A stretch of 64,000 nt of DNA, taken from contig NZ_FXWP01000027.1 of NCBI RefSeq assembly GCF_900184035.1, positions 124,001-188,000 of the forward strand, given 5' to 3'. The position numbers were made by a program, and so were the translations under genes. How positions within the stretch are numbered: the stretch's first letter is position 1; every line of letters begins with the position of its first letter. A model generated the notes under the pieces. That model made no database searches and had not been told where the DNA came from. It saw only the letters and a list, made by a program, of their open reading frames with translations. Source of the DNA: Kosakonia pseudosacchari (GTDB lineage Bacteria > Pseudomonadota > Gammaproteobacteria > Enterobacterales > Enterobacteriaceae). Of this stretch, positions 18,471 through 27,209 are shown piece by piece.

Positions 18471-19286
18471 ATGGCCTTCAGTTGCCCGCTCTGCCACGAA
18501 CCTTTGCACCGTCGAGATAAATCCTTCTTTTGCGCGCAGCGGCATCAGTTTGATGTTGCGAAAGAGGGTTATGTTAATCTTTTGCCCGTTCAGCATAAAC
18601 GCTCAAAAGATCCTGGTGATAGTGCGGAGATGATGCAAGCGCGCCGCGCTTTTCTGGATGCGGGGCATTACCAGCCATTACGTGATGCAATTGGTGACAT
18701 TTTGCATGCGCGACTATCGCCGTTAGCCGATGCGGTGCTGGATATAGGCTGCGGGGAAGGGTATTACACCCAGGCTTTTGCCGCGATTGCACAGCAACAT
18801 GGCGCGCAAATGTTAGGGCTGGATGTTTCAAAAGCGGCGATCCGCGCGGCTGCAAAGCGCTATTCGGCAATCATGTTTTGTGTTGCTTCCAGCCACCGCT
18901 TGCCTTTTGAGGATGGCTGCATTGACGGGCTGGTGCGTATTTATGCGCCCTGTAAAGCGCAAGAACTGACGCGCGTAATGAAACCAGAAGGTATTGTCAT
19001 CACCGCATCACCAGGACCCCGCCACCTGATGGAATTAAAGGGGCTTATCTATGATGAGGTGCATTTGCATGCGGAAAATAACGGCGATATAGCAGGGTTC
19101 AGGCTACTGGAACAGCAATCGCTCTCTTATGAGATGACATTGACGGGCCAGCAAGCCGTTGCGTTATTGCAAATGACGCCTTTTGCCTGGCGGGCAAAAC
19201 CGGAAGTGTGGGAAAAATTAGCGGCAATGGAACAATTCCACTGCCAGACCGATTTTACGATCCACTGTTTACAGCGGGAAAGTTAA
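18471..19286 (+). CDS. rlmA: 23S rRNA m1G745 methyltransferase RlmA
   Basis: RlmA (RrmA) adds a methyl group to N1 of G745 in helix 35 of 23S rRNA. The 271-residue protein starts with a zinc finger (CPLCHEPL and CAQRHQFD, residues 5-26) that recognises the RNA, followed by a class I SAM-dependent methyltransferase domain with the SAM motif [12 protein letters not shown]. coli RlmA has 269 residues. Its stop codon overlaps that of the convergent mntP by 4 bases, so no terminator separates the two genes. Confidence 0.96.
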   Translation: MAFSCPLCHEPLHRRDKSFFCAQRHQFDVAKEGYVNLLPVQHKRSKDPGDSAEMMQARRAFLDAGHYQPLRDAIGDILHARLSPLADAVLDIGCGEGYYTQAFAAIAQQHGAQMLGLDVSKAAIRAAAKRYSAIMFCVASSHRLPFEDGCIDGLVRIYAPCKAQELTRVMKPEGIVITASPGPRHLMELKGLIYDEVHLHAENNGDIAGFRLLEQQSLSYEMTLTGQQAVALLQMTPFAWRAKPEVWEKLAAMEQFHCQTDFTIHCLQRES

Positions 19287-19849
19287 GCGGCGAAGTGGCT
19301 CCACAAGATTTGCGCGCCAATGCCAATCAGTACGATCCCACCGAGGATTTCGGCGCGCTTTCCAAGCATGGGGCCAATAAAGCGGCCAATCATGATCCCT
19401 ACCGTGGACATAATAAAAGTGGTGCAGCCAATCGCCAGTGCGGTCGCCACAATATTCACTTGTAGAAAAGCGAGGCCAACACCCACGGCCATCGCGTCGA
19501 GGCTGGTTGCAATTGCAGTGGTTACCAGCAGCCAGAAACCATGGCGCTGCGGCGTTTCCGCTTCACTGTCCTCATCGCTACGCATTCCCTCCAGCACCAT
19601 TCGGCCACCGAGAAACACCAGCAGCACAAACGCTATCCAGTGATTCCATTCCAGGACAAATTTCGTAGCCAGCAGGCCCAGCCCCCAGCCAATCAGCGGC
19701 GTCAGGGTTTCAATCACGCCAAAGATAAGGCCGGTGCGCAATGCTTCAGAAAACTTCGGCTTATGTAAGGTGGCACCTTTACCGATAGAAGCAGCGAAAG
19801 CGTCCATCGACATGCCAAAAGCGAGGAGAAGAGTGGCAGATAAATTCAT
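19283..19849 (-). CDS. mntP: Manganese efflux pump MntP
   Basis: MntP (YebN) exports Mn2+ and protects against manganese excess. The 188-residue product equals E. coli in length and has six hydrophobic helices. Two repeated acidic motifs typical of the family are present: [15 protein letters not shown] near the N-terminus and [16 protein letters not shown] in the second half. The ATG at 19849 ([14 protein letters not shown]) was chosen because the longer frame runs into the riboswitch leader. Control appears layered: a yybP-ykoY riboswitch, then a Fur-like site and an MntR box further upstream. Confidence 0.97.
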   Translation of the reverse strand: MNLSATLLLAFGMSMDAFAASIGKGATLHKPKFSEALRTGLIFGVIETLTPLIGWGLGLLATKFVLEWNHWIAFVLLVFLGGRMVLEGMRSDEDSEAETPQRHGFWLLVTTAIATSLDAMAVGVGLAFLQVNIVATALAIGCTTFIMSTVGIMIGRFIGPMLGKRAEILGGIVLIGIGAQILWSHFAA

Positions 19850-19864
19850 GTGAGCGTCCTGACC

Positions 19865-20025
19865 GGGAGTTCCATATAACACATCTCTGCCCCCAGTAAA
19901 CAGCAGTTGATGTGCCAATGGTCTCGCCTGACTGATAACTTCAGTCCGTACGTGCCACGTTTTGCAACGAGTATGTTGACACGTACATTTCCAGGTGGTG
20001 GAAATCGGCTACTCCCCAACGACGG
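19865..20025 (-). ncRNA. yybP-ykoY manganese riboswitch in the mntP leader
   Basis: Read on the minus strand, the leader contains the two conserved parts of the Mn2+-sensing yybP-ykoY aptamer: GGGGAGTAGCC (20017 down to 20007) and AGGCGAGACC (19929 down to 19920), with base-pairing segments between them. A further hairpin with CACATC and GATGTG arms and CTGC/GCAG lies between the aptamer and the mntP start, and could be the expression platform. E. coli mntP has this riboswitch at the same place. The exact 5' end is approximate. Confidence 0.9.
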
Positions 20026-20090
20026 ACGCACCTTAACATATTTTGAGAATATAAAACAACAACAGCAATATATAATGTTGTTTATTTATC

Positions 20091-20108
20091 GATAACGATT
20101 AGCATTTA
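20091..20108. promoter_or_regulatory. Fur-box-like site upstream of mntP
   Basis: GATAACGATTAGCATTTA matches 13 of 19 positions of the Fur consensus, including all of GATAA, GAT and CATT. E. coli mntP is known to respond to Fur. The site lies about 70 bases upstream of the riboswitch. Confidence 0.55.
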
Positions 20109-20156
20109 GATTTATTGGTAATAATTACGTTAATAAATATAAGTACATCGCCCCAT

Positions 20157-20180
20157 AAATATAGCAAAGGCTATAAGTTT
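20157..20180. promoter_or_regulatory. MntR box upstream of mntP
   Basis: The perfect dyad TATAGC-AAAG-GCTATA, flanked by A- and T-rich arms, matches the enteric MntR operator (AAACATAGC-N4-GCTATGTTT). MntR activates mntP in E. coli when Mn2+ is high, consistent with the upstream position. Confidence 0.7.
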
Positions 20181-20225
20181 GTTGATTATTTACGCGGAGC
20201 GATCTCCGCGCTACAAAATCCTAAC

Positions 20226-20684
20226 TTACTGAGTTTTAAGTAAAACAGAAGAGATCTTCTCCAGGTCGTCGATATTTCGTACGCGAATAAGCAAACGTCG
20301 TTGTTCTAATTGCATCACTAACACACCATCTTCCGATAAATTCATCTCTTTTATACGGCTATATTCAATCCACGCATTTGCTAAGAAAAAACCTCGCATT
20401 TTAAAGATGATTTTGGGGGCGCGGATCCAGAATAAATAAATACCCAGCAAAGCCAGCGCAAATAATAACCACAGGGTTAATGGTGAACCGCCATTAGCCG
20501 TGTTGTTATAGATAAGGATCACCAGTAAGCCGACAAAAATAGTGCCATCAGTACGGCTTCTGCGTAACAGGGGAACCGCCAGGAGCGTGGCACCATTGCG
20601 GCGTGGCATGATGAATTCATCATAGATGGCGAAAGCCAGCAGGGCGGCGATAAACAGTACCAATACGATATCCGTAATCGTCAT
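20226..20684 (-). CDS. yobD: DUF986 membrane protein YobD
   Basis: This 152-residue protein has the same length as E. coli YobD (UPF0266/DUF986). It has three hydrophobic helices: one at the N-terminus ([19 protein letters not shown]) and two in the middle ([13 protein letters not shown] and [17 protein letters not shown]). A soluble C-terminal domain follows with [16 protein letters not shown] and [16 protein letters not shown]. The function is unknown. It lies downstream of manZ, and the manZ-yobD gap holds a strong terminator, so any cotranscription would be by readthrough. Confidence 0.9.
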   Translation of the reverse strand: MTITDIVLVLFIAALLAFAIYDEFIMPRRNGATLLAVPLLRRSRTDGTIFVGLLVILIYNNTANGGSPLTLWLLFALALLGIYLFWIRAPKIIFKMRGFFLANAWIEYSRIKEMNLSEDGVLVMQLEQRRLLIRVRNIDDLEKISSVLLKTQ

Positions 20685-20698
20685 TGTTTCTCCTTACA

Positions 20699-20727
20699 TA
20701 AAAAAACCGGGGGCAAGCCCCCGGTTG
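20699..20727 (-). terminator. Intrinsic terminator of the manXYZ operon
   Basis: On the minus strand, AACCGGGGGC and GCCCCCGGTT flank a short loop and run into TTTTTT, 13 bases past the manZ stop. Confidence 0.9.
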
Positions 20728-20739
20728 TCACATCACACA

Positions 20740-21591
20740 TTACAGACCCAGAAGACCAATGGCGTAACCCACAATCCCGATTACGAAGAAGCCAACGATA
20801 ATCCACAGTGGGTTAACTTTCTTACGCAGCAGCCACATGCAGGCGAAAGTCAGCAACAGCGGTACCAGGCCCGGCATTAATTGATCGAGAATGGTTTGCA
20901 CCGTCGTGACGTTGGTTTTACCGGTCTGATCGGTAATTTCGGATACCACAAGCGGAATGTTCACATGCGTCCACTTGTTAACCAGCGCACCCATGACGAA
21001 CAGGCCGAGAATTGACGCCCCCTCGGTCAGTTTTTGCAGGAAACCACCGCCCATATCTTTAACAATGTCGATACCTTTACGGTAGCCGTACGCCACGCCG
21101 TAATAACGTGTCGCCAGGCGGACGATATTGAACAAGAAGAAAAACAGCAATGGCCCAAGCAGGCTACCACTCATAGCAATACCCGCACCGAGCGCCGCAA
21201 ATACCGGACGCACCGTACCCCAGAAAATCGGGTCACCGACGCCTGCCAGCGGCCCCATCAGACCAACTTTGATACCGTTAATCGCACCATCGTCGATCTC
21301 TGCGCCATTTGCACGCTGCTCTTCCATCGCCAGCGTAACGCCCAGTACTGGCGCAGCGACGTATGGATGGGTGTTAAAGAACTCCAGATGACGTTTAATG
21401 GCCTGACGGCGCGCTTCGTTATTTTCCGGATACAGGCGTTTGATCGCCGGCACCATCGAGAAGCAGAAGCCCAGTGCCTGCATACGTTCGAAGTTCCATG
21501 ACCCCTGGAACAGGTTAGAACGCAGGAACACGCCACGAATGTCACTCTGGGTGAGTTTTTTCTCAGTCGGAGTTTTTGTCATATCAACCAT
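20740..21591 (-). CDS. manZ: Mannose PTS permease subunit IID
   Basis: ManZ is the IID membrane subunit of the mannose/glucosamine/glucose phosphotransferase permease and pairs with ManY to form the channel; it is also a receptor for some bacteriophages and bacteriocins. The 283-residue product matches E. coli ManZ in length and in blocks such as SDIRGVFLRSNLFQGSWNFE, GLMGPLAGVGDP and DMGGGFLQKLTEGASILGLF. The ATG at 21591 (MVDMTK) was chosen over a GTG three codons earlier. It follows manY by 12 bases. Confidence 0.97.
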   Translation of the reverse strand: MVDMTKTPTEKKLTQSDIRGVFLRSNLFQGSWNFERMQALGFCFSMVPAIKRLYPENNEARRQAIKRHLEFFNTHPYVAAPVLGVTLAMEEQRANGAEIDDGAINGIKVGLMGPLAGVGDPIFWGTVRPVFAALGAGIAMSGSLLGPLLFFFLFNIVRLATRYYGVAYGYRKGIDIVKDMGGGFLQKLTEGASILGLFVMGALVNKWTHVNIPLVVSEITDQTGKTNVTTVQTILDQLMPGLVPLLLTFACMWLLRKKVNPLWIIVGFFVIGIVGYAIGLLGL

Positions 21592-21603
21592 GTCGTTCAC
21601 CTG

Positions 21604-22404
21604 TTAATCCAGTTCGTTATCAAGATCGTTGGAACCCGCAGCCGGAGCAGCGCCGCCTGCTGAACGGTTATATTTCGGGCTGAGCTGAATGTAGAGAATC
21701 GCCATGACTGCACCGATAACACCCAGCGAAACGAGGTTGAAATTGGTGAATGCCGCCGTCACGAAGCCGAGATAGAAGAACGGCATCAGGTAGCCTGCGC
21801 GCATCATATTAATGACCATCGCATAACCTACCACCACGATCATGCCACCGGCGATATTCAGGCCACTGGTCACCACTTCAGGAATGGCGTTCAGCATGCT
21901 CTGTACTTCACTGGTACCGACAGAGATAGCGACAATGACCGCCGGGATAGCGATACGCATAGCTTGCAGGAACAGGGAAGAGACGTGGATCCAGGAAAGT
22001 GCCGTCAGGTTGCCGGTTTCGGCTGCCTTATCCGCGGCATGCTGGAAGCCGACGGTAATGGTACGAACAATAATGGTCAGAACCTGGCCTGCCGCCGCCA
22101 GAGGAATGGCCAGCGCGATACCGGCACCGATACTCTGATGACCGCCGATGACCAGAATGGTCGAGATAATCGACGCCAGCGCTGCATCGGGAGCGACCGC
22201 CGCACCGATGTTCATCCAGCCCAGAGCAATCATTTCCAGCGTACCGCCGATAATGATACCGGTTTTCATATCACCAAGAACGATGCCCACCAGCGTACAT
22301 GCCACCAACGGACGGTGGAACTGGAATTCATCGAGTATCGACTCCATACCGGCAATACACGCGACGACGAACACCAGCACAATCTGAAGAGTGGTAATCT
22401 CCAT
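21604..22404 (-). CDS. manY: Mannose PTS permease subunit IIC
   Basis: ManY is the IIC subunit that forms the sugar translocation path with ManZ in the inner membrane. The 266 residues equal the E. coli length. There are several hydrophobic helices, with the family phrases GMESILDEFQFHRPLVACTLVG, IALGWMNIGAAVAPDAALAS and a glycine-rich PLAAAGQVL segment. A GGAGAA ribosome site precedes the ATG. It lies between manX (63-base gap) and manZ (12-base gap) in the usual operon order. Confidence 0.97.
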   Translation of the reverse strand: MEITTLQIVLVFVVACIAGMESILDEFQFHRPLVACTLVGIVLGDMKTGIIIGGTLEMIALGWMNIGAAVAPDAALASIISTILVIGGHQSIGAGIALAIPLAAAGQVLTIIVRTITVGFQHAADKAAETGNLTALSWIHVSSLFLQAMRIAIPAVIVAISVGTSEVQSMLNAIPEVVTSGLNIAGGMIVVVGYAMVINMMRAGYLMPFFYLGFVTAAFTNFNLVSLGVIGAVMAILYIQLSPKYNRSAGGAAPAAGSNDLDNELD

Positions 22405-22467
22405 TGTACTTCTCCTATAGCTAAATCAGACGTAAGTGTGAAAACTGAGTCAATCAGGCCGCCGCGG

Positions 22468-23430
22468 TTATTTCGCCACTTTGCTGATTAAATCCATCAT
22501 TTTCAGTTTCGGATCGTTGGAAACTTTGCGAACTTCCAGCTCGATATTGCGTTCGTTCAATTTTTTGAATGCGGCAATATCTTTCTCATCCACCGAAACC
22601 GCGTTATTCACCTGGGTTTTACCCTGACGGTAAGCCATACCGCCGATGTTGACGGAGGTGATTTTTACCCCCTCTTCAACGACGCGCAGCACATCCGTCG
22701 GATTGGTGAACAACAGCATCACGCGCTCGCCCGCGTATTTAGGGTTGTTATATACACGCACCATTTTGGCGACATCAACGACATGCGCCGTCACGCCTGG
22801 AGGCGCAACCTGAGTCAGCAGGGTTTTACGGACATTATCTGCTGCCACTTCGTCGCTCACGACGATAATACGCGTAACGTTAGTCTCTTTTGTCCAGCGG
22901 GTAGCAACCTGGCCATGGATCAGACGGTCATCGATACGGGCAAGGCCGATAACCATATAATCGTTCGGTCCCATAGGTTTGGCTGGCGCTGCCGCTTTCG
23001 GTGCCACAGGAGCCGGCGTGGGTTTGGCCACCGGCTGGGCTTTGAGCGCTTTCACGCCTTCACGTCCGGTCTCCACCGCCAGCGCCACCAGTTCGTCGAA
23101 TGTCGGGTTGTCATCCCGGGCCATCAGTGTTTCCACCAGCATCGGAATATTGACGCCAGCAATAACTTCATAATGCTCTTTATCGACGACAATGCGGCTG
23201 GCAGCGTTAAACGGGCTGCCGCCCCACGTATCAACGAGAAACAGCACACCCTTGCCGGTATCCAGCTTCGCCAGTTGTGCGTTGTACTTTTCGATCAACG
23301 TTTCCGCATTTTCACCGGGAACAAAATCAATCCAACCGACGTTCTCCTGCTCGCCCAGCAGCATCTCGGCGGTTTTGAGCAACTGTTCCGCAGCCCAACC
23401 ATGTGTGCCTATAACAATAGCAATGGTCAC
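22468..23430 (-). CDS. manX: Mannose PTS cytoplasmic subunit IIAB
   Basis: ManX receives phosphate from HPr on the IIA domain and passes it through IIB to the incoming sugar. The 320-residue protein has an N-terminal IIA domain with the active histidine at residue 10 (IGTHGW), an alanine/proline-rich hinge (about 131-155: KPTPAPVAPKAAAPAKP) and a IIB domain with active histidine H172 (RIDDRLIHGQV). The start is GTG with a strong AAGGAGG ribosome site, as in E. coli. It is the first gene of manXYZ; a Mlc/NagC-like palindrome lies upstream. Confidence 0.97.
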   Translation of the reverse strand: MTIAIVIGTHGWAAEQLLKTAEMLLGEQENVGWIDFVPGENAETLIEKYNAQLAKLDTGKGVLFLVDTWGGSPFNAASRIVVDKEHYEVIAGVNIPMLVETLMARDDNPTFDELVALAVETGREGVKALKAQPVAKPTPAPVAPKAAAPAKPMGPNDYMVIGLARIDDRLIHGQVATRWTKETNVTRIIVVSDEVAADNVRKTLLTQVAPPGVTAHVVDVAKMVRVYNNPKYAGERVMLLFTNPTDVLRVVEEGVKITSVNIGGMAYRQGKTQVNNAVSVDEKDIAAFKKLNERNIELEVRKVSNDPKLKMMDLISKVAK

Positions 23431-23887
23431 TTGCTACCTCCTTCTTCTTGTCGTTAACACATCATTAATTGATGTATTGTGAATCTGTCCCGGTAACGGT
23501 AAACCGAATCGATTCAGATAAGGGTTAAAGAGAACACCTATGACTTTCGGGAATTATTTTAGATAGTGAAAAAATAATTTATGTGATGAAGATCCGTAAT
23601 TTAGGTTTCCTCTTCGTGAAATTTCGAAGCGCAAAATATCCACACAAATTGCAAATTCCGGTAAATCTTTGCAAATGCCAAAGTCTCTCTGATATGTTTA
23701 TCCTCCGTTTAATTAGTCAGGAGTATAGGGCAGCAGCCCACCGTATGGATCGTCACCGACGTCAGTTCACTTTTGGGCCTTCTCGTGCCTCGCAGTCCGG
23801 CGTTTTCCGCCATTTCCCATCGACGTTCAATGTCATATTTGTGCGTTTGTGCACACTGAATAACGCATCTCTTATCAGGAGCCTGTC
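23431..23887. other. Divergent regulatory region between manX and yoaE
   Basis: This 457-base gap carries the promoters of manXYZ (leftward) and yoaE (rightward). At 23620-23637 an imperfect palindrome, AATTTCGAAGCGCAAAAT, resembles Mlc/NagC operators; the E. coli manX promoter is Mlc-repressed. No complete CRP site was found. The right half contains a possible leader frame (see yoaL candidate). Confidence 0.45.
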
Positions 23888-23900
23888 ATGGAATTCTTAA
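23694..23900 (+). CDS. Possible leader small protein overlapping yoaE
   Basis: An open frame of up to 68 codons from the ATG at 23694 runs rightward and ends 13 bases inside yoaE in another frame, so translation of the two could be coupled. In E. coli a small protein, YoaL, is reported from the leader of yoaE in a comparable overlapping position. No strong ribosome site precedes the ATGs at 23694 or 23742, and I could not confirm similarity to YoaL, so this is a weak call. The predicted product is basic with a serine-rich end. Confidence 0.28.
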   Translation: MFILRLISQEYRAAAHRMDRHRRQFTFGPSRASQSGVFRHFPSTFNVIFVRLCTLNNASLIRSLSWNS

Positions 23901-25447
23901 TGGATCCCTCGATTTGGGCGGGATTATTGACGCTGGTTGTTCTGGAAATTGTTCTCGGTATCGACAACCTGGTGTTTATTGCCATCCTTGCCGACAAACT
24001 GCCGCCGAAACAGCGTGATAAAGCGCGTCTGATTGGCCTGTCGCTCGCGTTGGTGATGCGACTGGGGCTGTTGTCGCTGATCTCGTGGATGGTCACGCTG
24101 ACACAACCGCTTTTTTCCGTCTGGGATTTCACCTTCTCCGGTCGCGATCTGATTATGTTGTTCGGCGGTGTATTCCTGTTATTCAAGGCGACGACGGAGC
24201 TGCATGAACGGCTGGAAAACCGCGAACATGACAGCGGGCATGGCAAAGGCTACGCCAGTTTCTGGGTGGTCGTCGTGCAGATCGTTATTCTTGACGCGGT
24301 GTTCTCACTCGATGCGGTCATCACCGCGGTAGGTATGGTCAATCACCTGCCGGTAATGATGGCGGCTGTCGTTATTGCTATGGCAGTGATGCTGCTGGCG
24401 TCAAAACCGCTGACGCGTTTTGTCAACCAACATCCCACGGTGGTCGTGCTCTGTCTGAGCTTCCTGCTGATGATTGGTTTGAGCCTGGTGGCCGAAGGTT
24501 TTGGCTTCCATATTCCGAAAGGTTACCTGTACGCGGCGATTGGTTTCTCCATCATCATTGAGTTCTTTAACCAGATTGCGCGCCGGAACTTTATTCGTCA
24601 TCAGTCACATCTGCCGCTGCGCGCCCGTACGGCTGATGCCATCCTGCGTCTGATGGGCGGCCGTCGCCAGTCGAACCCGCAAATTGAAGCGGATAGCCAG
24701 GCCTCCGTGCCGGTGCCGGAAGGGGCGTTTGCGGAAGAAGAACGTTATATGATTAACGGCGTATTAACGCTGGCCTCACGCTCGCTTCGCAGCATTATGA
24801 CGCCGCGCGGTGATATCAGTTGGGTAGATGCCAACCTGGGTGTTGAACAGATCCGCCAGCAACTGCTGTCCTCGCCGCACAGCTTGTTCCCGGTCTGCCG
24901 TGGTGAGCTGGATGAAGTCATTGGCATTGTGCGGGCGAAAGAGATCCTGGTAGCGCTGGAAGAGGGCGTGGATGTTGCAGCGATCGCGTCGGCAACACCG
25001 GCGATTGTTGTGCCGGAAACCCTGGATCCGATTAAGCTGCTGGCCGTATTGCGCCGGGCGCGCGGAAGTTTTGTTATCGTCACCAATGAGTTTGGTGTCG
25101 TGCAAGGCCTGGTAACGCCGCTGGACGTGCTGGAAGCCATCGCCGGGGAATTCCCGGACGCGGATGAAACGCCAGAAATCGTTGCCGACGGTGATGGCTG
25201 GCTGGTCAAAGGCACCACAGATTTACATGCGCTGCAGCACACCCTGGGCCTTGACAACTTCATTGATGAAGACGAAGACATTGCCACCGTGGCCGGTCTG
25301 GTGATTGCCGCGCGAGGGCAAATCCCGCCAGTGGGCGAAACCTTCGAAATGGCACCGTTGCATATCACCGTGATTGAAGCCAACGATTACCGTGTTGATC
25401 TGGTCCGTATTGTTAAAGAGCAACCTGCTCACGACGAAGAAGAGTAA
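23888..25447 (+). CDS. yoaE: TerC/CorC-type inner-membrane protein YoaE
   Basis: YoaE is a three-part membrane protein of unknown transport function. The 519 residues (518 in E. coli) contain an N-terminal TerC-like domain of about seven helices with the acidic motifs [11 protein letters not shown] and [15 protein letters not shown], which in relatives bind Mn2+ or other divalent ions. Two CBS domains follow (about residues 290-410, [12 protein letters not shown] and [22 protein letters not shown]), then a C-terminal CorC/HlyC transporter-associated domain ([15 protein letters not shown]). TerC relatives include the Mn exporter Alx, so metal handling is a reasonable inference. A GGAG ribosome site precedes the ATG. 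Confidence 0.95.
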   Translation: MEFLMDPSIWAGLLTLVVLEIVLGIDNLVFIAILADKLPPKQRDKARLIGLSLALVMRLGLLSLISWMVTLTQPLFSVWDFTFSGRDLIMLFGGVFLLFKATTELHERLENREHDSGHGKGYASFWVVVVQIVILDAVFSLDAVITAVGMVNHLPVMMAAVVIAMAVMLLASKPLTRFVNQHPTVVVLCLSFLLMIGLSLVAEGFGFHIPKGYLYAAIGFSIIIEFFNQIARRNFIRHQSHLPLRARTADAILRLMGGRRQSNPQIEADSQASVPVPEGAFAEEERYMINGVLTLASRSLRSIMTPRGDISWVDANLGVEQIRQQLLSSPHSLFPVCRGELDEVIGIVRAKEILVALEEGVDVAAIASATPAIVVPETLDPIKLLAVLRRARGSFVIVTNEFGVVQGLVTPLDVLEAIAGEFPDADETPEIVADGDGWLVKGTTDLHALQHTLGLDNFIDEDEDIATVAGLVIAARGQIPPVGETFEMAPLHITVIEANDYRVDLVRIVKEQPAHDEEE

Positions 25448-25450
25448 TTT

Positions 25451-27049
25451 TTACCCCGGCATTAACGGCGCGACATGGCCGTTATGCCGTTCCGGCGGCG
25501 GGGAGATATTCCCTGCCAGCCAGGCCGGAAAATCCTTCACCGGCATGGGTGCCGCAAAAAGAAATCCCTGCAACATATGCACACCCTGTTGACGTAAATA
25601 CTGCGCTTGCTGCGTGGTCTCCACTCCCTCGGCGACCAGCTCGATATTCAGCCGTTGGCCGAGCGCAATAATCATATCGGTCACCGTCGAGTTCACCGCA
25701 TCCGTACCGATAGCTGCGGTATAAGACTTATCAATTTTCAGAATGTCCGGGTGTAATTTCTCCAGCCATGAAAGCGAGCTATTCCCCGTACCGAAATCAT
25801 CAATCGCGATCTTCGCGCCATGGCGATGAAGTTCGCGCAGCATTCGTGATTCGACATCCAACAGCGCATCGCGCTCCGTGAGTTCAATGGTTAACTGCTG
25901 GGCAGGATTTTTGCTAAACCAGAGCTGGACGACATCTTTTAGCAATTCACCGTGCCGTAAATGGCTTGGTGCGGCGTTGATACCAATATGAAAGTGAGGA
26001 TCATCCGGGAAGAGCGCCAGCTGACGCTGCGTTTCAGTCAACACATAACGTGTCAACGGCGCGATCAGGTGCTGTTCTTCGGCGATTGGGATAAATATTT
26101 CCGGCGAAATCCAACCCTGGCGCGGATTGTGCCAGCGCAACAAAATTTCGACGCCCGCACACTGCATGTTGTGTGCATTGAGTAACGGCTGGCAAAACAG
26201 CTCAAACTCATGCCCGGCAAGCCCGAGGTTTATCTCGCGGGAAAAACTCATACGGCTGGCGGTGGCAAACCAGGCAATAAACCCGGTCAATAAACCCATC
26301 ATCAGCGCCAGAGGCAACTGTGAAGGCAAATGCCACAGCGCCAGCCGCGTAGAGCCCGGCCCGGTAACGCTGACGGTAAAAGGAAAATGGGCAGAGGTAC
26401 GCTGGTAGCGCTTCTCGTTTTCCAGCGGCGGTAAGTTATCCAGCACACCTTTGCCTTCGACGAGATGTTTGCCGCCGACGCTGAGGCTGACGCTGGTAAT
26501 CAATGGCGCTTGCGGCTCCAGCATTAAGTTGCTGAGCAACTCAATATTTACCGCTTCCATCACACCACTTTGCCCGTCTTCGCTGGTGGGATACCACATG
26601 ATCAAGATAGGGCGATCTTTTAATAGTGATTGATCAGTGGTGAGTACCAGTTTTTGCGAACGTGACGGCAGCGAGGGTTGAAGCTGGTGAATGGCAACAT
26701 CACGTTGGCCAAAGATACTCGAACAATAGAGCGTTCCGTTTTGAATCAGACCGATAGATCGCACGGTCTGCAGGCTTGCTGCTAGTTTGCGAAGTTGCAG
26801 GTGGATTTCGTTACAGGGAATGCCAACCAGCGGCACCAGCACACTGCGACCCGCTTCCAGCGGCAGCATCAAGCGCTCAAGGGTTTGAACTGCGTGGCTG
26901 GTAAAGGCGTAAACGCGCTGATGATTTAAATTACGCTCCGAAATAAAGCGAAACGTGAGGGTCAAAAATAGTGCGACAGCGCCAACCAACACGCAAACAA
27001 TGGCGCGCCGTCGTCGGTAACTTTTAATGATCCGTTGAGCCGTTTGCAT
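25451..27049 (-). CDS. pdeD: c-di-GMP phosphodiesterase PdeD (CSS-EAL)
   Basis: PdeD (YoaD) degrades cyclic-di-GMP. The 532 residues equal the E. coli length. Two membrane helices (about residues 15-35 and 235-255) enclose a periplasmic CSS domain with the redox-sensitive cysteine motif CSSIFG. The cytoplasmic EAL domain has the signature EILLRW (EIL in place of EAL, as in E. coli), the DDFGTGNSSLSWLE loop, KIDKSY and the EGVET motif, so catalysis is expected. The start MQTAQRII at 27049 matches E. coli; a longer frame from 27097 is not supported. It converges on yoaE with only 3 bases between the stop codons. Confidence 0.95.
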   Translation of the reverse strand: MQTAQRIIKSYRRRRAIVCVLVGAVALFLTLTFRFISERNLNHQRVYAFTSHAVQTLERLMLPLEAGRSVLVPLVGIPCNEIHLQLRKLAASLQTVRSIGLIQNGTLYCSSIFGQRDVAIHQLQPSLPSRSQKLVLTTDQSLLKDRPILIMWYPTSEDGQSGVMEAVNIELLSNLMLEPQAPLITSVSLSVGGKHLVEGKGVLDNLPPLENEKRYQRTSAHFPFTVSVTGPGSTRLALWHLPSQLPLALMMGLLTGFIAWFATASRMSFSREINLGLAGHEFELFCQPLLNAHNMQCAGVEILLRWHNPRQGWISPEIFIPIAEEQHLIAPLTRYVLTETQRQLALFPDDPHFHIGINAAPSHLRHGELLKDVVQLWFSKNPAQQLTIELTERDALLDVESRMLRELHRHGAKIAIDDFGTGNSSLSWLEKLHPDILKIDKSYTAAIGTDAVNSTVTDMIIALGQRLNIELVAEGVETTQQAQYLRQQGVHMLQGFLFAAPMPVKDFPAWLAGNISPPPERHNGHVAPLMPG

Positions 27050-27166
27050 GCCGCTGCCGCCTGTAAAATCCCTGGCCTGATTTCCATGCCAGAACACTCA
27101 AAGTGTAGTGGGGAATTACCGAAGCGACGATAAATCGGTGAAAGCTCACTCAACTGCAGCAAAGGT

Positions 27167-27198
27167 TAAAAAAAACGCCGTTCGGCTGAACGGCGTTG
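27167..27198 (-). terminator. Intrinsic terminator after sdaA
   Basis: On the minus strand, AACGCCGTTC and GAACGGCGTT form the stem, followed by eight Ts, just past the sdaA stop. Confidence 0.9.
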
Positions 27199-27209
27199 AT
27201 AAGCAAGCA

